A stretch of 64,000 nt of DNA from Tubulanus polymorphus. Lineage: Eukaryota > Nemertea > Palaeonemertea > Tubulaniformes > Tubulanidae. The notes below the pieces were generated by a model, which had not been told where the DNA came from, made no database searches, and saw only the letters and a program-made list of their open reading frames with translations. Below, piece after piece: positions 52,201 to 62,328 of this stretch. The position numbers were made by a program, and so were the translations under genes. Position 1 is the first letter of the stretch, and every line of letters begins with the position of its first letter. The DNA lies in the NCBI RefSeq assembly GCF_964204645.1, contig NC_134031.1, positions 1,550,001 through 1,614,000 of the forward strand. The letters run 5' to 3'.

Positions 52201-55200
52201 ATTATGATGATTATGTTTTATTATGAAAACGGCGGAGAGAACTATGAAATGCACCTGGCTGCATGCAACGCTGCAGTAATTACTGAATATTAACTACATT
52301 CACAGTCAGTAATGTTCGTTAGTCCATTCTGATTTTTATTCGACCCATACCTGGAACGGACCAATTTAGTACAGTCCAAGTCAACGCTGTGCATTCACTT
52401 ATGCAGACACTTGTTTTCACTTTTTATCGCTGGTCCAGCTAGACTGGTTACTAACCCCCCCCTCACCCAACACTGTTTCACAGACAATTATGACAAAGTT
52501 TCTATTCACACGCGACGAAAGGGTCTGTTCTAAGATTTAGAAACAGGATCAGTCGTTTCGGTCGGTCTTCATTGGTCAGTTTTAAAATGAAATGGACCGG
52601 TTTAGAACGGATTTTTTGCTAGTGTGAACTAATGGACTAGATTTATTACCCTTTAAATAACGTAGCGTGAACGTAGCTATAAATGCTGTTAATTGTTAGC
52701 TGAGATTATGTTAATGACTATAATGTTATCTCGTTTCCGGTCCGATCGACAGCGAAATAAGTTTCTCACCGTGCGCACTAAATCACGTACGCCTCGTTTG
52801 TACGCTCTGTTCGTCGAACCGTAGATAAATGAATTCATCGCGCTGTTTGTTAGTGTTAACCACGCGATAAAGAAATAAACCGGACGCGTGAGATCCATCG
52901 TATTCCTACCTCGAATAGCGGCGATCATTTCGTGAGTCCAATACGGTATCCAACAGATTAGGAAAACCAGTATGGTGACCGTGACCGTTTTAAGCGCTTT
53001 GTAATTTTTCCAACTCGATGTCAGACGTTTGTCGTGCGTGTTTATCTGTCGTAGGTGGCGCTGCGTAATGCGTAATATCTGCGCGTAGTTAGCGACGACG
53101 ATGATTATGGCCGTCCCGAGCGCGATCGTAAAAATGATAAACGAAGATTTCTGCGAAGTGTCGATATGACTACCGAAAATAAGCGGGAAAAATCGGTACC
53201 GTCCGACGCCGAACAGCGGCATCACGGCTTGTACGAGCGCGACGACCCAAATCGTCGTTAAAATGGCGACGATTCGAACATTCGTAAAGCATCGATCGTA
53301 ACGCAGCGGGAAACGAATAGCTAAATACCGGTCGGTGCTCATCGTAACGAGAGTAAAAACTGATACGCCGCATAACAGCACGGTTAACGCACCTACCGCG
53401 GCGTTAGTCCGAGGACTACGCGGCCACATTCCCGTCAACGACTTCACAAACGCCGACGAAGTCGCTAATAGTCCGACCATTAAATCGGCGATCGCTAAAT
53501 TGATCATGTAAAACCCGGTGTTATTGCGCAATGATCGCGTACGTATTAAAACGATCAAATTGATCACGTTCGAAATAATGATCGAAATCGATATAAATCC
53601 GGTCGGAATCGAGTACCATTTATTCCAAACACACGACGGTAAACCGTATCCATCGCATTCAACATCAGCGACTGGATCATCATCGGTCATCGCACTTCTC
53701 AACTTCGTTAAATGTGTTATCGCTAAAATATATAATATCATTGTCAAACTATTTGTGCCGTAACTCTGGACCCAGTTCCACAGTTGTGAGTTAGAGTTAA
53801 CTCCGAGTTAAAGTTAGTTCATTTTCAATGAGTTGACTCAGAGTCAAATCTTAACTCAGAACTGTGGAACTGGACCCTGACCTTGTGACCTCGGTTCATG
53901 TTTGATGACCATTTAATAAAAGATAGATAATTAAAACAAATTGATTTTAAAATTCGCTTTGAACCTATAGTAGAAATGATATTTGAATTAAAAAACAATT
54001 TACATTAACTCAATCCTAGAATAACTAACTTAGTTTATCTAACTTTTGATGAAACACTCTGAGTCGATAGATACTTTAAAATCCTGCAGTAAGAATGAAG
54101 AGTCTGAAATGTTTCCTTTAGCTGATTATTCCACATTCCGATTCAGTTCTCAGTATTCCAGATCATGTATAATAGAATATAGTCGAAATGTTGAATAAAC
54201 TTTTAGCTCAAGAAAACATTCCGGACTTTTTATTGTTAGTGCGAGATTTTATAGAATCCCAGATTGTATTCAGATTTTAGAAAAAAGGTAAAAATCGCCG
54301 TAATAGCCTTACTCAAATTTCTAAAACTTTTTCTGATATTTTCTAAACTCTGAATAAATAATCAGTGGTCAAATTAACAAAAGTTGTTTACCTGGTCCCT
54401 CACTTCTCTCTGAAACCCTTGGCAGACGTTGCGCGAGTTGTTATCTCTTGAGTTTCTGAATGAATGAATGTCTCGTCGTCGTTTCTCTCTGAAACCCTTG
54501 GCAGACGTTGCACGAGTTGTTATCACTTGAGTTTCTGAATGAATGAATGTCTCGTCGTCGTAAACGAAATGTTTTAATATTCATCGTAAAATTGATTTCA
54601 TGCTGAAAGTTTCCGCCATTTCGTCTGCGTTTGACATTAAACAAATGTTTTCATTGCGAGCGTCGTTGATTTCAGTTTCTGTCCCGTTCATTCATTATTC
54701 TCAGTCTGCGTTCGATATGACTTGAAATTCGTTTTCCAAGAATGATCGTTCCGTTGTTTAACCTACGAGCAATCATCTAATCTATCGAGTTGATTGCTCG
54801 TATAAGTTTACTTGGGTACGAGTGCGAGTTGACTATCATTTCATCATAGTTCAACACTTTCTGACGTATCATTTAAAGAAACCCACGATATCAACGTTTA
54901 AACGACTGTTATTATTTTCTTACTTTGCGCATGGAATCCTTCCATTCACTTTGAAAAATAAGATTTAAAATAAACGAAATAAGAATAAAATGGAATTTAA
55001 ATAAATCGATAAGATAACATTTTTCAAATAGAAGATGGGAAAACCCGGGTTTTTTAATTGGCAGAAAGTGGCGCCACCCTGTGTAAAATATGATTTTAAA
55101 AAGAGTTAAATCGTCTGATTTGGAAGAAGGAATTCTTGCGCTTGAATTCTAATTAAACCAGAGAACGGAAAACAAAACAGAACCATTTGGAAAATCCCAG

Positions 55201-58200
55201 TTTTAATGTCGTTAATCACGGAAGGTCCTTTCATGTCACGAGCAGGCCGACCGGCCGACAGGCGTGGCGACGACCCTGGATGACGATGTTTACAGCCTAT
55301 AAGCCTGTGTTTGAAAAAATTCTCATATAAGCAGCAGATGTTTGAATGCAGTGACGATGAGCCACACACACACACACACACGCAACGTGATCCATCGTTC
55401 ATTTTCAGAGATATCACTCGGTTTTCTATAATGAATATCTTTAAGATTCATAAAGCCCCGGAACGGTAATAACTCAACGATAGTTTATTTGATTTATGTA
55501 GCGTTTTGCATCCGGAGAAAATTGAGTGAAAAACCCATGAATGAATAAAACGTGTATATGAATTTCTATATTGTAAATGTATCGGGAGTATTGGGTGTAT
55601 CGGGAGTATTGGGAGTATTGGCTGATATGAATTCCAGTACTATAATGGTAATGATAATAATTTATTTTCTTATATAGCGCTGTACTAATGGAATTTAATC
55701 AAGGTGCTTAGAGCCTAGCGCACATCGACACTGCGATTGGAGACAACTAGTTGCTACCGAACAATTACCCCGCGCACATCGAAATCTAGTTACAACCGGT
55801 CAGTTGCAGCAACTGCTTGGCGCGTGTCGATCGTCGAGATCCAGAGCGCGCACATCGATGGATATGACTGCGATTGAGTACAACCAGTTGCTCAAAAGTA
55901 GAACATGGGCAACTGGCTGGAACTGGAGATAGATCGACACTTACCAATTGTAAGCTCGCTCACATCGACACATTCAAGCAACTGATCGTATCCAGCCAGT
56001 TCCTCTCATGCGCAGAAAACTGCCTTGCAACTAGTTGTCTCCAATCGCAGTGTCGATGTGCACTAGGCTTTACAAACCATAAATACATAAGAATCATTTA
56101 GATACAATAAAACGTTAAGAAGTGAGTACTGATAGTGCCGAAGTGTTGGTTGAAAATTTGAGGATATTTGTATAATCCAAAGCGACATCAGAGAGAATTT
56201 TTGAGGTGTCTTCAAACCCAGCTACAAGGAGCAGTTCTCATGTCAATCTGCTGAACCATGTTCCTTAGTTGATTGATTTTGACTAGAATAAAATTTAGTT
56301 CATTTCCCAAACGGTTAGATAGTTACAGTAAATATGGCACAACTCAGCAGTCGTGGTCAATTGAGTTACCGTCTGACATAAATCAATAAAATTAGTTATA
56401 ATTTTCAATGTATTCGTGTTACACGATTAAAAAGATCAATTCAATCCATTGATAATCGACTTATTTAATAAATTCCCTTCAGCAGCCTCACAGCTGTTGC
56501 TTTATTTTGAGAGAAACAATGAAAGACTGCGGGCATTTTCACATCGATATCTCGATATATTTCATTCTACCCTCTCAGTTGTCGATATGTACGTCTGCTT
56601 CAGAATGTCGTGAAGTGTAATCGAACAAATCTTTCATTTTCAGCCTTCTAATCGAATACAAAAAACAATTGCTCTTTATTATACTGAGTGTAATCTGCCT
56701 CTTGTAATCTCTCTAATACTGATTACCTCTTCAAACGGATATATAATACATGTATATTAGAAATTCTGTTGAGAGATTCATCTCACTGATGTGAATTGGT
56801 ATCAAATTAGTTCATTTTCAATTAATTCTTTAAATCTTTACCAGCAACTGTGGTCATGAAGTCCTTGAATTCAAGTCGTCCTACAGTTCACGCTTCTATC
56901 ATCTGTAAATCTATGTTTAGTTTGTTGTACTATCATCTGTAGTTTTCAGCATCTTCTGCGGCTCATGGTGACAAATAATCATTTCATTGTTCATCGTAGA
57001 AATTTTTTCATCAATTTTTCCAGGAATACGAAATGTGAATTGGCGAAAGTTCTGAATCGCGAAGCGTGCTACAAACAAGTTCTACAAAAACGTGATGCAG
57101 CGATTATGGATCTGGATGAAAAACTGGAACGTTTGGAGCATCTGGAACACTCCGATAATAACAATAAGTAAGAATTCAGTTGTCGGTTTAGATTTGACTG
57201 CGGAGAATTCAATGATTGAAAATGAACTAATTTCGAATCCACCACACGGACATTTAACCCAAAATTGGGTCCAAAATCTTAGTTGCTTGATGTGAGAGTG
57301 CTTGTAGTGTGAATATTACTTAACCATGTATGGTATAATGAACGTTTTTGTAATTCAGGGACCCTTTTACAAGGTTAGATTAGACCATATCAATTCTAGA
57401 GATTTGGCTCAGATTTGTTCAGTCAAAATTAGTTAATTTTCACTTATTCAATTCTTGCCTTAGTCTTGTTCATAGGCCTACTGGTAGCAGTTACTCAAAA
57501 GGGTTCAACTTGATTGCTTAAGTGCTTAGTCTTATGTTTAACCCCAGTCAGGCTCCCGGTACGGACAATATCCCAAACCTTGGAGATTCTAACAGTTATA
57601 AGTTGTTTTCTAGGTCGATTTCAGATCTCAGTTTCTCATTTTCATCGTAAGTAGAATAATTGAATGGGCAAAATAATTTCACCGGACAATCGACAGTGTG
57701 GTTGATGGCCTCAAATGGTTCTTCATGATTCTGACATCTTTCTCATGATTTCTCTCATATCAATAAACTCTTCATTGTATCTACTCTATACTGGAGGTGC
57801 TAGACAGTCAAATAAACTGGGGTTTTTTCTTACCCCAAAAATGTATTTTTGGAACTAAAATTTGCATGATAACAATATTCACTAATGTTCATATACAATT
57901 TACAAGATTAAGTCCATTTGAATGTTACATCAAGTCATTTCCATTCATTTCCACCTCAAAATTTCAGGCAAAAAATTGCATTACATCACATCACTCCTGC
58001 TTTCAGATTTTCATTCAAGCCATTTAGGTCAAGGTCAGTGACCGATTTATCGCCGAAGTCATGGTAAGCCCGTCTGCCTGCCTGAACAAATGGATTCTGG
58101 GATATATGCATATATATACCTATACCTATCATAATGCACGTTATATTATCATCGGTTTGAGTACTTTACTTCTTATAACTCATTATGATATAACTCATTA

Positions 58201-61200
58201 TAATGTAACTCATTATGATATAACTCATTATTTCCTAATTGATCTGAAACCATGTGTTCTTTGTATTATCTATAAATCAGCATATAGCCTATGGAGTATT
58301 TGATTGAAGAGCTCTAAGGGTTTGGTCTCTACTTATACTCTTAAACATGATGGTCGTGTATTGTACATATATGGTACATGTACTAAAACAGGTGTTTCAT
58401 ATTCATTTACTGATTCTTCAGATTGAAAGATAAGTTTCATTCCGGATCCAATTGCGAGTGTATTTTTAGTCGAGACCCTGCATTACAATGAGGGCTTCAT
58501 TTGATTCTGTTCCACAGTTGTGAGTTGACTTTGATTTGTTTGTTAATTAATAATACGTCAGCCCCATTCTGTCTAGCCACGGTCCCGACAAATCGGTAGC
58601 ATGAAAATAATAGGTTATTTTGCAGCTGGTGGATATAAACAAAAAGCGTCTGCTGTAATCTTCTGCGACATCAAACTCGATGACGCATTTTATCACAATC
58701 CTGCACGACATCAAAACAACCTGGATGATCTATTTTATACTTGTTTACACTAAATATGTGCATGTGGAACCGGCCTACTTCTTGATGAAATGTTGAATTT
58801 GTATGTGAACTGGTTTGTTGAACGGGATCCGCACTGGATTCAGTCTCAATTAATTCCTTTCTATTCATACTGCTTCTATTATTACTGTACTTTCTCAACA
58901 GGATAAAGATGTCAAAACAAGTCATGGGTGTGAGAAGAATTCATGGATGAAAATCTGAATCTTAGTCCTTCGCATGAGAAGATTGAATTCAAATATTTGT
59001 CTCTTTATTTTCCTTTAATCAGGGTTTCTGTATTCTAAACACTAAATATCTTTTAACGATATCCCCGGCCTTTTCTATGAATGAACACGATGCCAGTTTT
59101 GCTTCCTCTAATTATCTGTTTATATTTTGCAGGTCGGGTATAAAGACGAACGTCGTTTGTTCTCACACGCAGAAATTAAAGGAACAAGTTCGAGTTTTAC
59201 AAAACCAGAATCGTTTTCTGAACGAAGAGATTAAGAAGATAACGAAGATTCGCCAACAAGAAGTCGTTAAATTCAATGAACAAGACACGTAAGCATAGTA
59301 TGAGATATGTAGCATTGCTATTGTCGTTTAAAAGGACTGTTGTAAACAGGCTGCTTCTGAGTAGGAAAACCTGAAACACTATGGCAGTCAGAAAAATCTT
59401 GGAAAGTTATTAACTCTGTGACACATTTTTGCCACAAACCTGGAAAACTGGGAATTCGGACAATGCTAATGACCACGTGGTTCTTTATCAGTACATGATT
59501 CAATGAAAAATGAATGAATTGTTAGATTTGAAACCTATAAATTTCTCCACTTGACTGCAGATTCGCTCCACTCACCTGTCACTGATTCATCATGAACAAA
59601 TCAGGGATACCTCAGGGAATTTGTAAATGGGCGGAAAATGGCCACCCTAGTAACTGTATTTTCATATCTTATTGTAGGAAAATACACGAACTGCTCGCCA
59701 CCATCGAATGTTGGAAACGAGATTATTTGATGTTGTTACAGTCGAGTATAAGTGTACCATCAGGTGATATACTGGACGGCATGGAAGTGAATCTATTCGG
59801 TGGTAATCGGGTAAGAAGGTCATTCATACTTAAAGCTTTCCAGGAAATTTACATTGCTATACCGTATTGGTTAGCCTTTATATTGATTTCAAATTCCTGG
59901 TATCGTCAATAGCAGATGTATTGACACATTCATGTGTACTTTACCGTATGATATCGAGGATTTCTATAGAACGAATCATCCTGAAATTGCAGGACATTTC
60001 ATTAAGAGCAAATCCATCGTCTGCGTAATCTGTTTAATAGAATCAATCGATATTTCAGCACAAGTATAAAATTCAAGAACTACTCGACGAGGCAAGAAAA
60101 ACAAATCCCACTTTACCAACGTATGAAAGGTACATAAAGCACTGTCGGAATGATAACTCCCGTTGTTGACTCGGTCTAGAGACTTTGCTACAGAACAACC
60201 TCTTTATTCAAAATAGATGATTTATTTATCCTTTTCTGGTCCCTTAAAACAACCAGATTATAGTGTTATAAACCCATACTATTATAGACTAAAAAATGAT
60301 GGTAGAATATTTTCTTATTTCCACCCAGAATATTTAGTGTTTTAATGAACTTTTTAGTTCGATTACAATTGTGCTGATCCGTGTAGGTATTTTAAGGGCC
60401 CCTTAACGCTGAATTATATTTTTTTTATGTTGACAGTTTAACTCATTCTGAAACGCACGTCGATGTTTACGGATTCAAACATTCGTACGATAACGAGGGT
60501 TTAGCGATACACTATATCTGTACACAGTTACACGAACATTACTCTCAAGAGCTGGCATCATTTGAGAAACATCAGATTCAATGGAAGGATTACCTTCGTG
60601 AGAACAAAGATAATATGTATAAAACGGTCAGTGATCGGTGAGTCCTCGCCTTGTAGATCCTGAAGTAGATTCTTTTCTTCAGTTTTATAGATTTTCTTTT
60701 GCAGAAAGAACTACGAACTCTGTGTCGCAACGGAATTCCAGCTCAGTTCCGTGGTGAGGTTTGGTCGTTACTGATTCGACATCAAATATCCGATACTATA
60801 ATACTAAAAGGGCAGCATTACTACGGTAACCTCGTTAACACAATGACCGATTCACAGGTAAAATACATCTCTATAACCCTAACACTGATGGCGTTTAATC
60901 CACTCATGGGTCAATGAGAAAAAAACTGACAGAGCTTTCCATCTTTCAGACTGCAGGACGGTATCGGAAACAAATTGCCCTTGACCTCTTACGAACAATG
61001 CCGTCCAATGTACGTTTCGATTGTATCGATGCAGATGGCGTAAGTGTACAACTCTTCTTTCAAACTGATGGAATTATGAGTTAGGAATTTATTTACACTC
61101 CGACATTCTCCATAATTCATGGTCGATCATGCCGCCTAGTGGGATTCTGAATTACTTTATATCTTACTTCACAGGTACAAAAGATGCAAGAAGTTCTGCA

Positions 61201-61605
61201 GGCATTTTGTGTACACAACAGTAGCCTGGGATATTGCCAGGGTATGAATTTCATAGTAGCCATGTGTCTGCTATTACTGGAACGAGAGGACGCCTTCTGG
61301 TGAGAGAAGTTCCTTTATTTCGCAATAGTTCTCAATTATAGATCATTGGTTGTTGTATTTGATATGTAATTGTGTGTTATATATCTATTCATAGGGCACT
61401 GGCAGCCATGACAGAAAAATACTTCACACCTCATTATTTCGATCATAATTTGATCGGAGCTCAGGCCGATCAGGAGGTGCTGAAAGATTTACTCAAAGAG
61501 AAATTACCGAATCTATATCATCACCTGGATGATCTCGATATTGAAATCTCGACTGTTACGTTGAATTGGTTCTTGGCCGTGTTCTTTGACTCTGTTCCCA
61601 TGCAG
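43267..61605 (+). CDS. TBC1D2: TBC1 domain family member 2 / 2B (Armus-type Rab GAP), 3' incomplete
   Basis: Sixteen visible exons give 755 residues in phase: 43267-43318, 43703-43880, 44437-44509, 44596-44703, 48210-48429, 49863-50115, 51470-51577, 57024-57167, 59133-59288, 59678-59810, 60059-60129, 60437-60626, 60705-60857, 60950-61039, 61175-61299, 61395-61605. Order: PH domain (about 5-110; SGYLGF, WYIF, CCLLYY, MMIWLLGLQ), a Ser-rich linker, a coiled coil (about 315-475), then the Rab-GAP TBC domain from about 565. The arginine finger IALDLLR (622-628) and glutamine finger YCQG (663-666) are present, so it should be catalytic; vertebrate relatives act on Rab7 in endosome and autophagosome traffic. 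The frame stops mid-TBC at a valid GTAAGG donor. The last roughly 170 residues are not found before the opposite-strand gene at 62.3 kb, so they should lie beyond the window. Orthologue of TBC1D2 versus TBC1D2B is not separable here. Confidence 0.9.
44230..44300 (+). repeat. tRNA-derived SINE head
   Basis: Box-A-like GGTCTACTGGTTAGCAC is followed by a well-formed T arm (CCGGGTTCCATCCCCGG, stem CCGGG/CCCGG). The acceptor stem is absent and the downstream sequence is non-tRNA, so this is a SINE rather than a tRNA gene. It lies in TBC1D2 intron 2. Confidence 0.6.
46235..46600. repeat. Long imperfect inverted repeat in TBC1D2 intron 4
   Basis: Left arm motifs ACAACAGTATTTATAGG, GAGTGACACTAGAGGGTAC and GACTTAGCAC are inverted in the right arm as GTACCCTCTACGGTCACTC and ATAGATACTGTTGT. 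The total span of about 360 bp could form one large hairpin. Confidence 0.7.
47115..47384. mobile_element. PIF/Harbinger-like MITE, copy 1
   Basis: A 270-bp element with terminal inverted repeats AGCCTAGCGCACATCGA / TCGATGTGCGCTAGGCT, flanked on both sides by TTA (47112-47114 and 47385-47387). A 3-bp TTA/TWA target duplication is typical of PIF/Harbinger transposons. It contains no transposase, so it is non-autonomous. Superfamily is inferred from the target site only. Confidence 0.65.
47827..47922. repeat. Short tandem repeat, about 33-bp unit
   Basis: Three copies of TTAGAGATATCAGGTAG followed by TCCGGTCTA-type sequence. Confidence 0.75.
47994..48103. repeat. Palindromic MITE-like element (CAGTTCCACAGTT family)
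   Basis: Left end GGACCCAGTTCCATAGTTCT, right end ATAACTGTGGAACTGGATCC. It lies in TBC1D2 intron 4, about 100 bp before exon 5. Confidence 0.65.
50225..50700. repeat. Dispersed repeat copies in TBC1D2 intron 6
   Basis: Two diverged tandem copies share TGAATCCAGTTCCACA, AATCATTGATGAAA and ATGTTGTGAC-AT motifs (about 50225-50310 and 50480-50600). They are followed by the AATCTGAAATGTTTCTTCGAG family motif also seen at 0.64, 28.06 and 54.1 kb. Confidence 0.55.
51660..51805. repeat. Inverted repeat (hairpin) in TBC1D2 intron 7
   Basis: The left arm contains CAACAGTTGATGATTT and TTTATTCTGACAGTTTTCAA. The right arm carries the inverse TTGAAACTATCAGAATAAA and AAATCATCAACTGTGG. Loop of about 40 bp. 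Confidence 0.7.
51806..52688. other. TBC1D2 intron 7, left part, and GPCR 3' flank
   Basis: No exon seen. It should hold the 3' UTR of the minus-strand GPCR (stop at 52689), but no canonical AATAAA close to the stop is obvious. Confidence 0.4.
52689..53747 (-). CDS. Rhodopsin-like (class A) G-protein-coupled receptor, intronless, orphan
   Basis: An intact single-exon gene of 352 codons with seven hydrophobic segments (about 46-69, 79-103, 114-138, 155-178, 201-224, 252-273, 286-309). Class A landmarks: Asn60 in TM1, NLAIADL (Asp88), DRY at 139-141, Trp167 in TM4, CWIP at 265-268, and NSFIY at 305-309 in place of NPxxY. It lacks the TM3 cysteine that normally bonds to loop 2, has no cysteine in loop 2 and no proline in TM5. 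Those traits recall the melanocortin/EDG/cannabinoid/adenosine group. No Asp at position 3.32 argues against an amine receptor. Ligand unknown. Met1 gives a hydrophobic leader; Met20 is an alternative start. It lies wholly inside TBC1D2 intron 7 on the opposite strand, consistent with retrocopy or lineage expansion. Confidence 0.88.
   Translation of the reverse strand: MTMILYILAITHLTKLRSAMTDDDPVADVECDGYGLPSCVWNKWYSIPTGFISISIIISNVINLIVLIRTRSLRNNTGFYMINLAIADLMVGLLATSSAFVKSLTGMWPRSPRTNAAVGALTVLLCGVSVFTLVTMSTDRYLAIRFPLRYDRCFTNVRIVAILTTIWVVALVQAVMPLFGVGRYRFFPLIFGSHIDTSQKSSFIIFTIALGTAIIIVVANYAQILRITQRHLRQINTHDKRLTSSWKNYKALKTVTVTILVFLICWIPYWTHEMIAAIRGRNTMDLTRPVYFFIAWLTLTNSAMNSFIYGSTNRAYKRGVRDLVRTVRNLFRCRSDRKRDNIIVINIISANN
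53767..53880. repeat. Palindromic MITE-like element (CAGTTCCACAGTT family), best copy
   Basis: The left arm starts GGACCCAGTTCCACAGTTGT and the right arm ends ACTGTGGAACTGGACCCTGA. The interior is near-palindromic (TTAGAGTTAACTC, AATGAGTTGACTC). It sits about 20 bp upstream of the GPCR start codon, so it may form part of its promoter or leader. Confidence 0.8.
54040..54260. repeat. Dispersed inverted-repeat family copy
   Basis: Contains GATGAAACACTCTGAGTC, GAGTCTGAAATGTTTCCTTT and, inverted, TTTTAGCTCAAGAAAACATT. Same family as 0.6 and 50.6 kb. Confidence 0.55.
54404..54561. repeat. 79-bp tandem duplication
   Basis: Copies at 54404-54482 and 54483-54561 differ at only a few positions. Each begins TTCTCTCTGAAACCCTTGGC. 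Confidence 0.9.
55360..55385. repeat. (CA)n microsatellite
   Basis: A run of ACACACAC at about 55362-55382 in TBC1D2 intron 7. Confidence 0.85.
55711..56069. mobile_element. PIF/Harbinger-like MITE, copy 2 (inverted, longer)
   Basis: Inverted relative to 47115-47384, with the same ends (AGCCTAGCGCACATCGAC at left, GTCGATGTGCACTAGGCT at right). The right flank is TTA. The left flank TTA is present if one extra G is counted in the element. It is about 90 bp longer than copy 1 because it carries a second partial copy of one end. Confidence 0.65.
58174..58231. repeat. 15-16 bp tandem repeat
   Basis: Four units of TAACTCATTATGATA type in TBC1D2 intron 8. Confidence 0.75.
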
Positions 61606-62328
61606 GTAAGGGCCACGTTCACCCTCCAGCAAATAATGATAAGAAACCAGATTCCTCCTTAAAATCAGTCGTTCCTCTTTAGAATCAGTTGTTCCTCTTT
61701 AAAATCAGTTGTTCCTTTTTAGAATCAGTTGTTCCTCTTTAAAATCACTTGTTCCTCTTTAAAATCTGTCGTTCCACAGCATAAAAATGTACTTTACAAA
61801 GCCAGTCAAATCCTCTCAGAAACATTCCGTTCATGATTTAGTCAGAGATTATTTACCCTATGCCAAGAAGTCGCAATCGTAAACAGAAATCCTAGAAAAC
61901 ATGTTACATATATGTATATTTTAGTATTAGTACTATGAATGTGTTCTTTATTTACACTGATTTACAAAGAATGGAATATTGGGGTAAAATGACGCAATCT
62001 ATTTCACTATTTCTCATATCATAAAATAATATACATGTACATTACATTATAAGACAGTCTATTTATGTATAAAATATGTTACAATGTCCTCAAATCATTC
62101 AACAGGCTTCATATATAAAGTCATCACACACTGAGTCCCTGAGTCGTTGTTTAAACATTTAACTTTTCAAACTTGGTTTAAATGCTGAATTTCTAAAAAA
62201 AAGAAGCTCGATTTTGAAGAACAAAAATTATGAATAACCAGAAGGTTACAAGTATGAGTAGCTCACACTTTCATTGACTCAAACTACTAAAACAGCACAG
62301 TTGAAAATTTTATTTCAAACTATCAGTT
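61606..62328. other. TBC1D2 intron 16 and 3' flank of the fibrinogen-related gene
   Basis: No TBC-domain continuation and no plus-strand stop exon can be found here, although 150-170 residues of the TBC protein are still missing. The left part holds the 20-bp tandem repeat listed separately. The right part should contain the minus-strand 3' UTR. Confidence 0.55.
61661..61776. repeat. 20-bp tandem repeat, six copies
   Basis: Units of AAAATCAGTTGTTCCTCTTT begin at 61661, 61681, 61701, 61721, 61741 and 61761, with single-base differences. Confidence 0.93.

Noticed and set aside
60627-60640. Extending TBC1D2 exon 12 to the GTGAGT donor as the main form
   Set aside because: It shifts frame and gives a stop in exon 13, whereas the upstream GTCAGT donor keeps the conserved TBC start. 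Retained only as a possible alternative.
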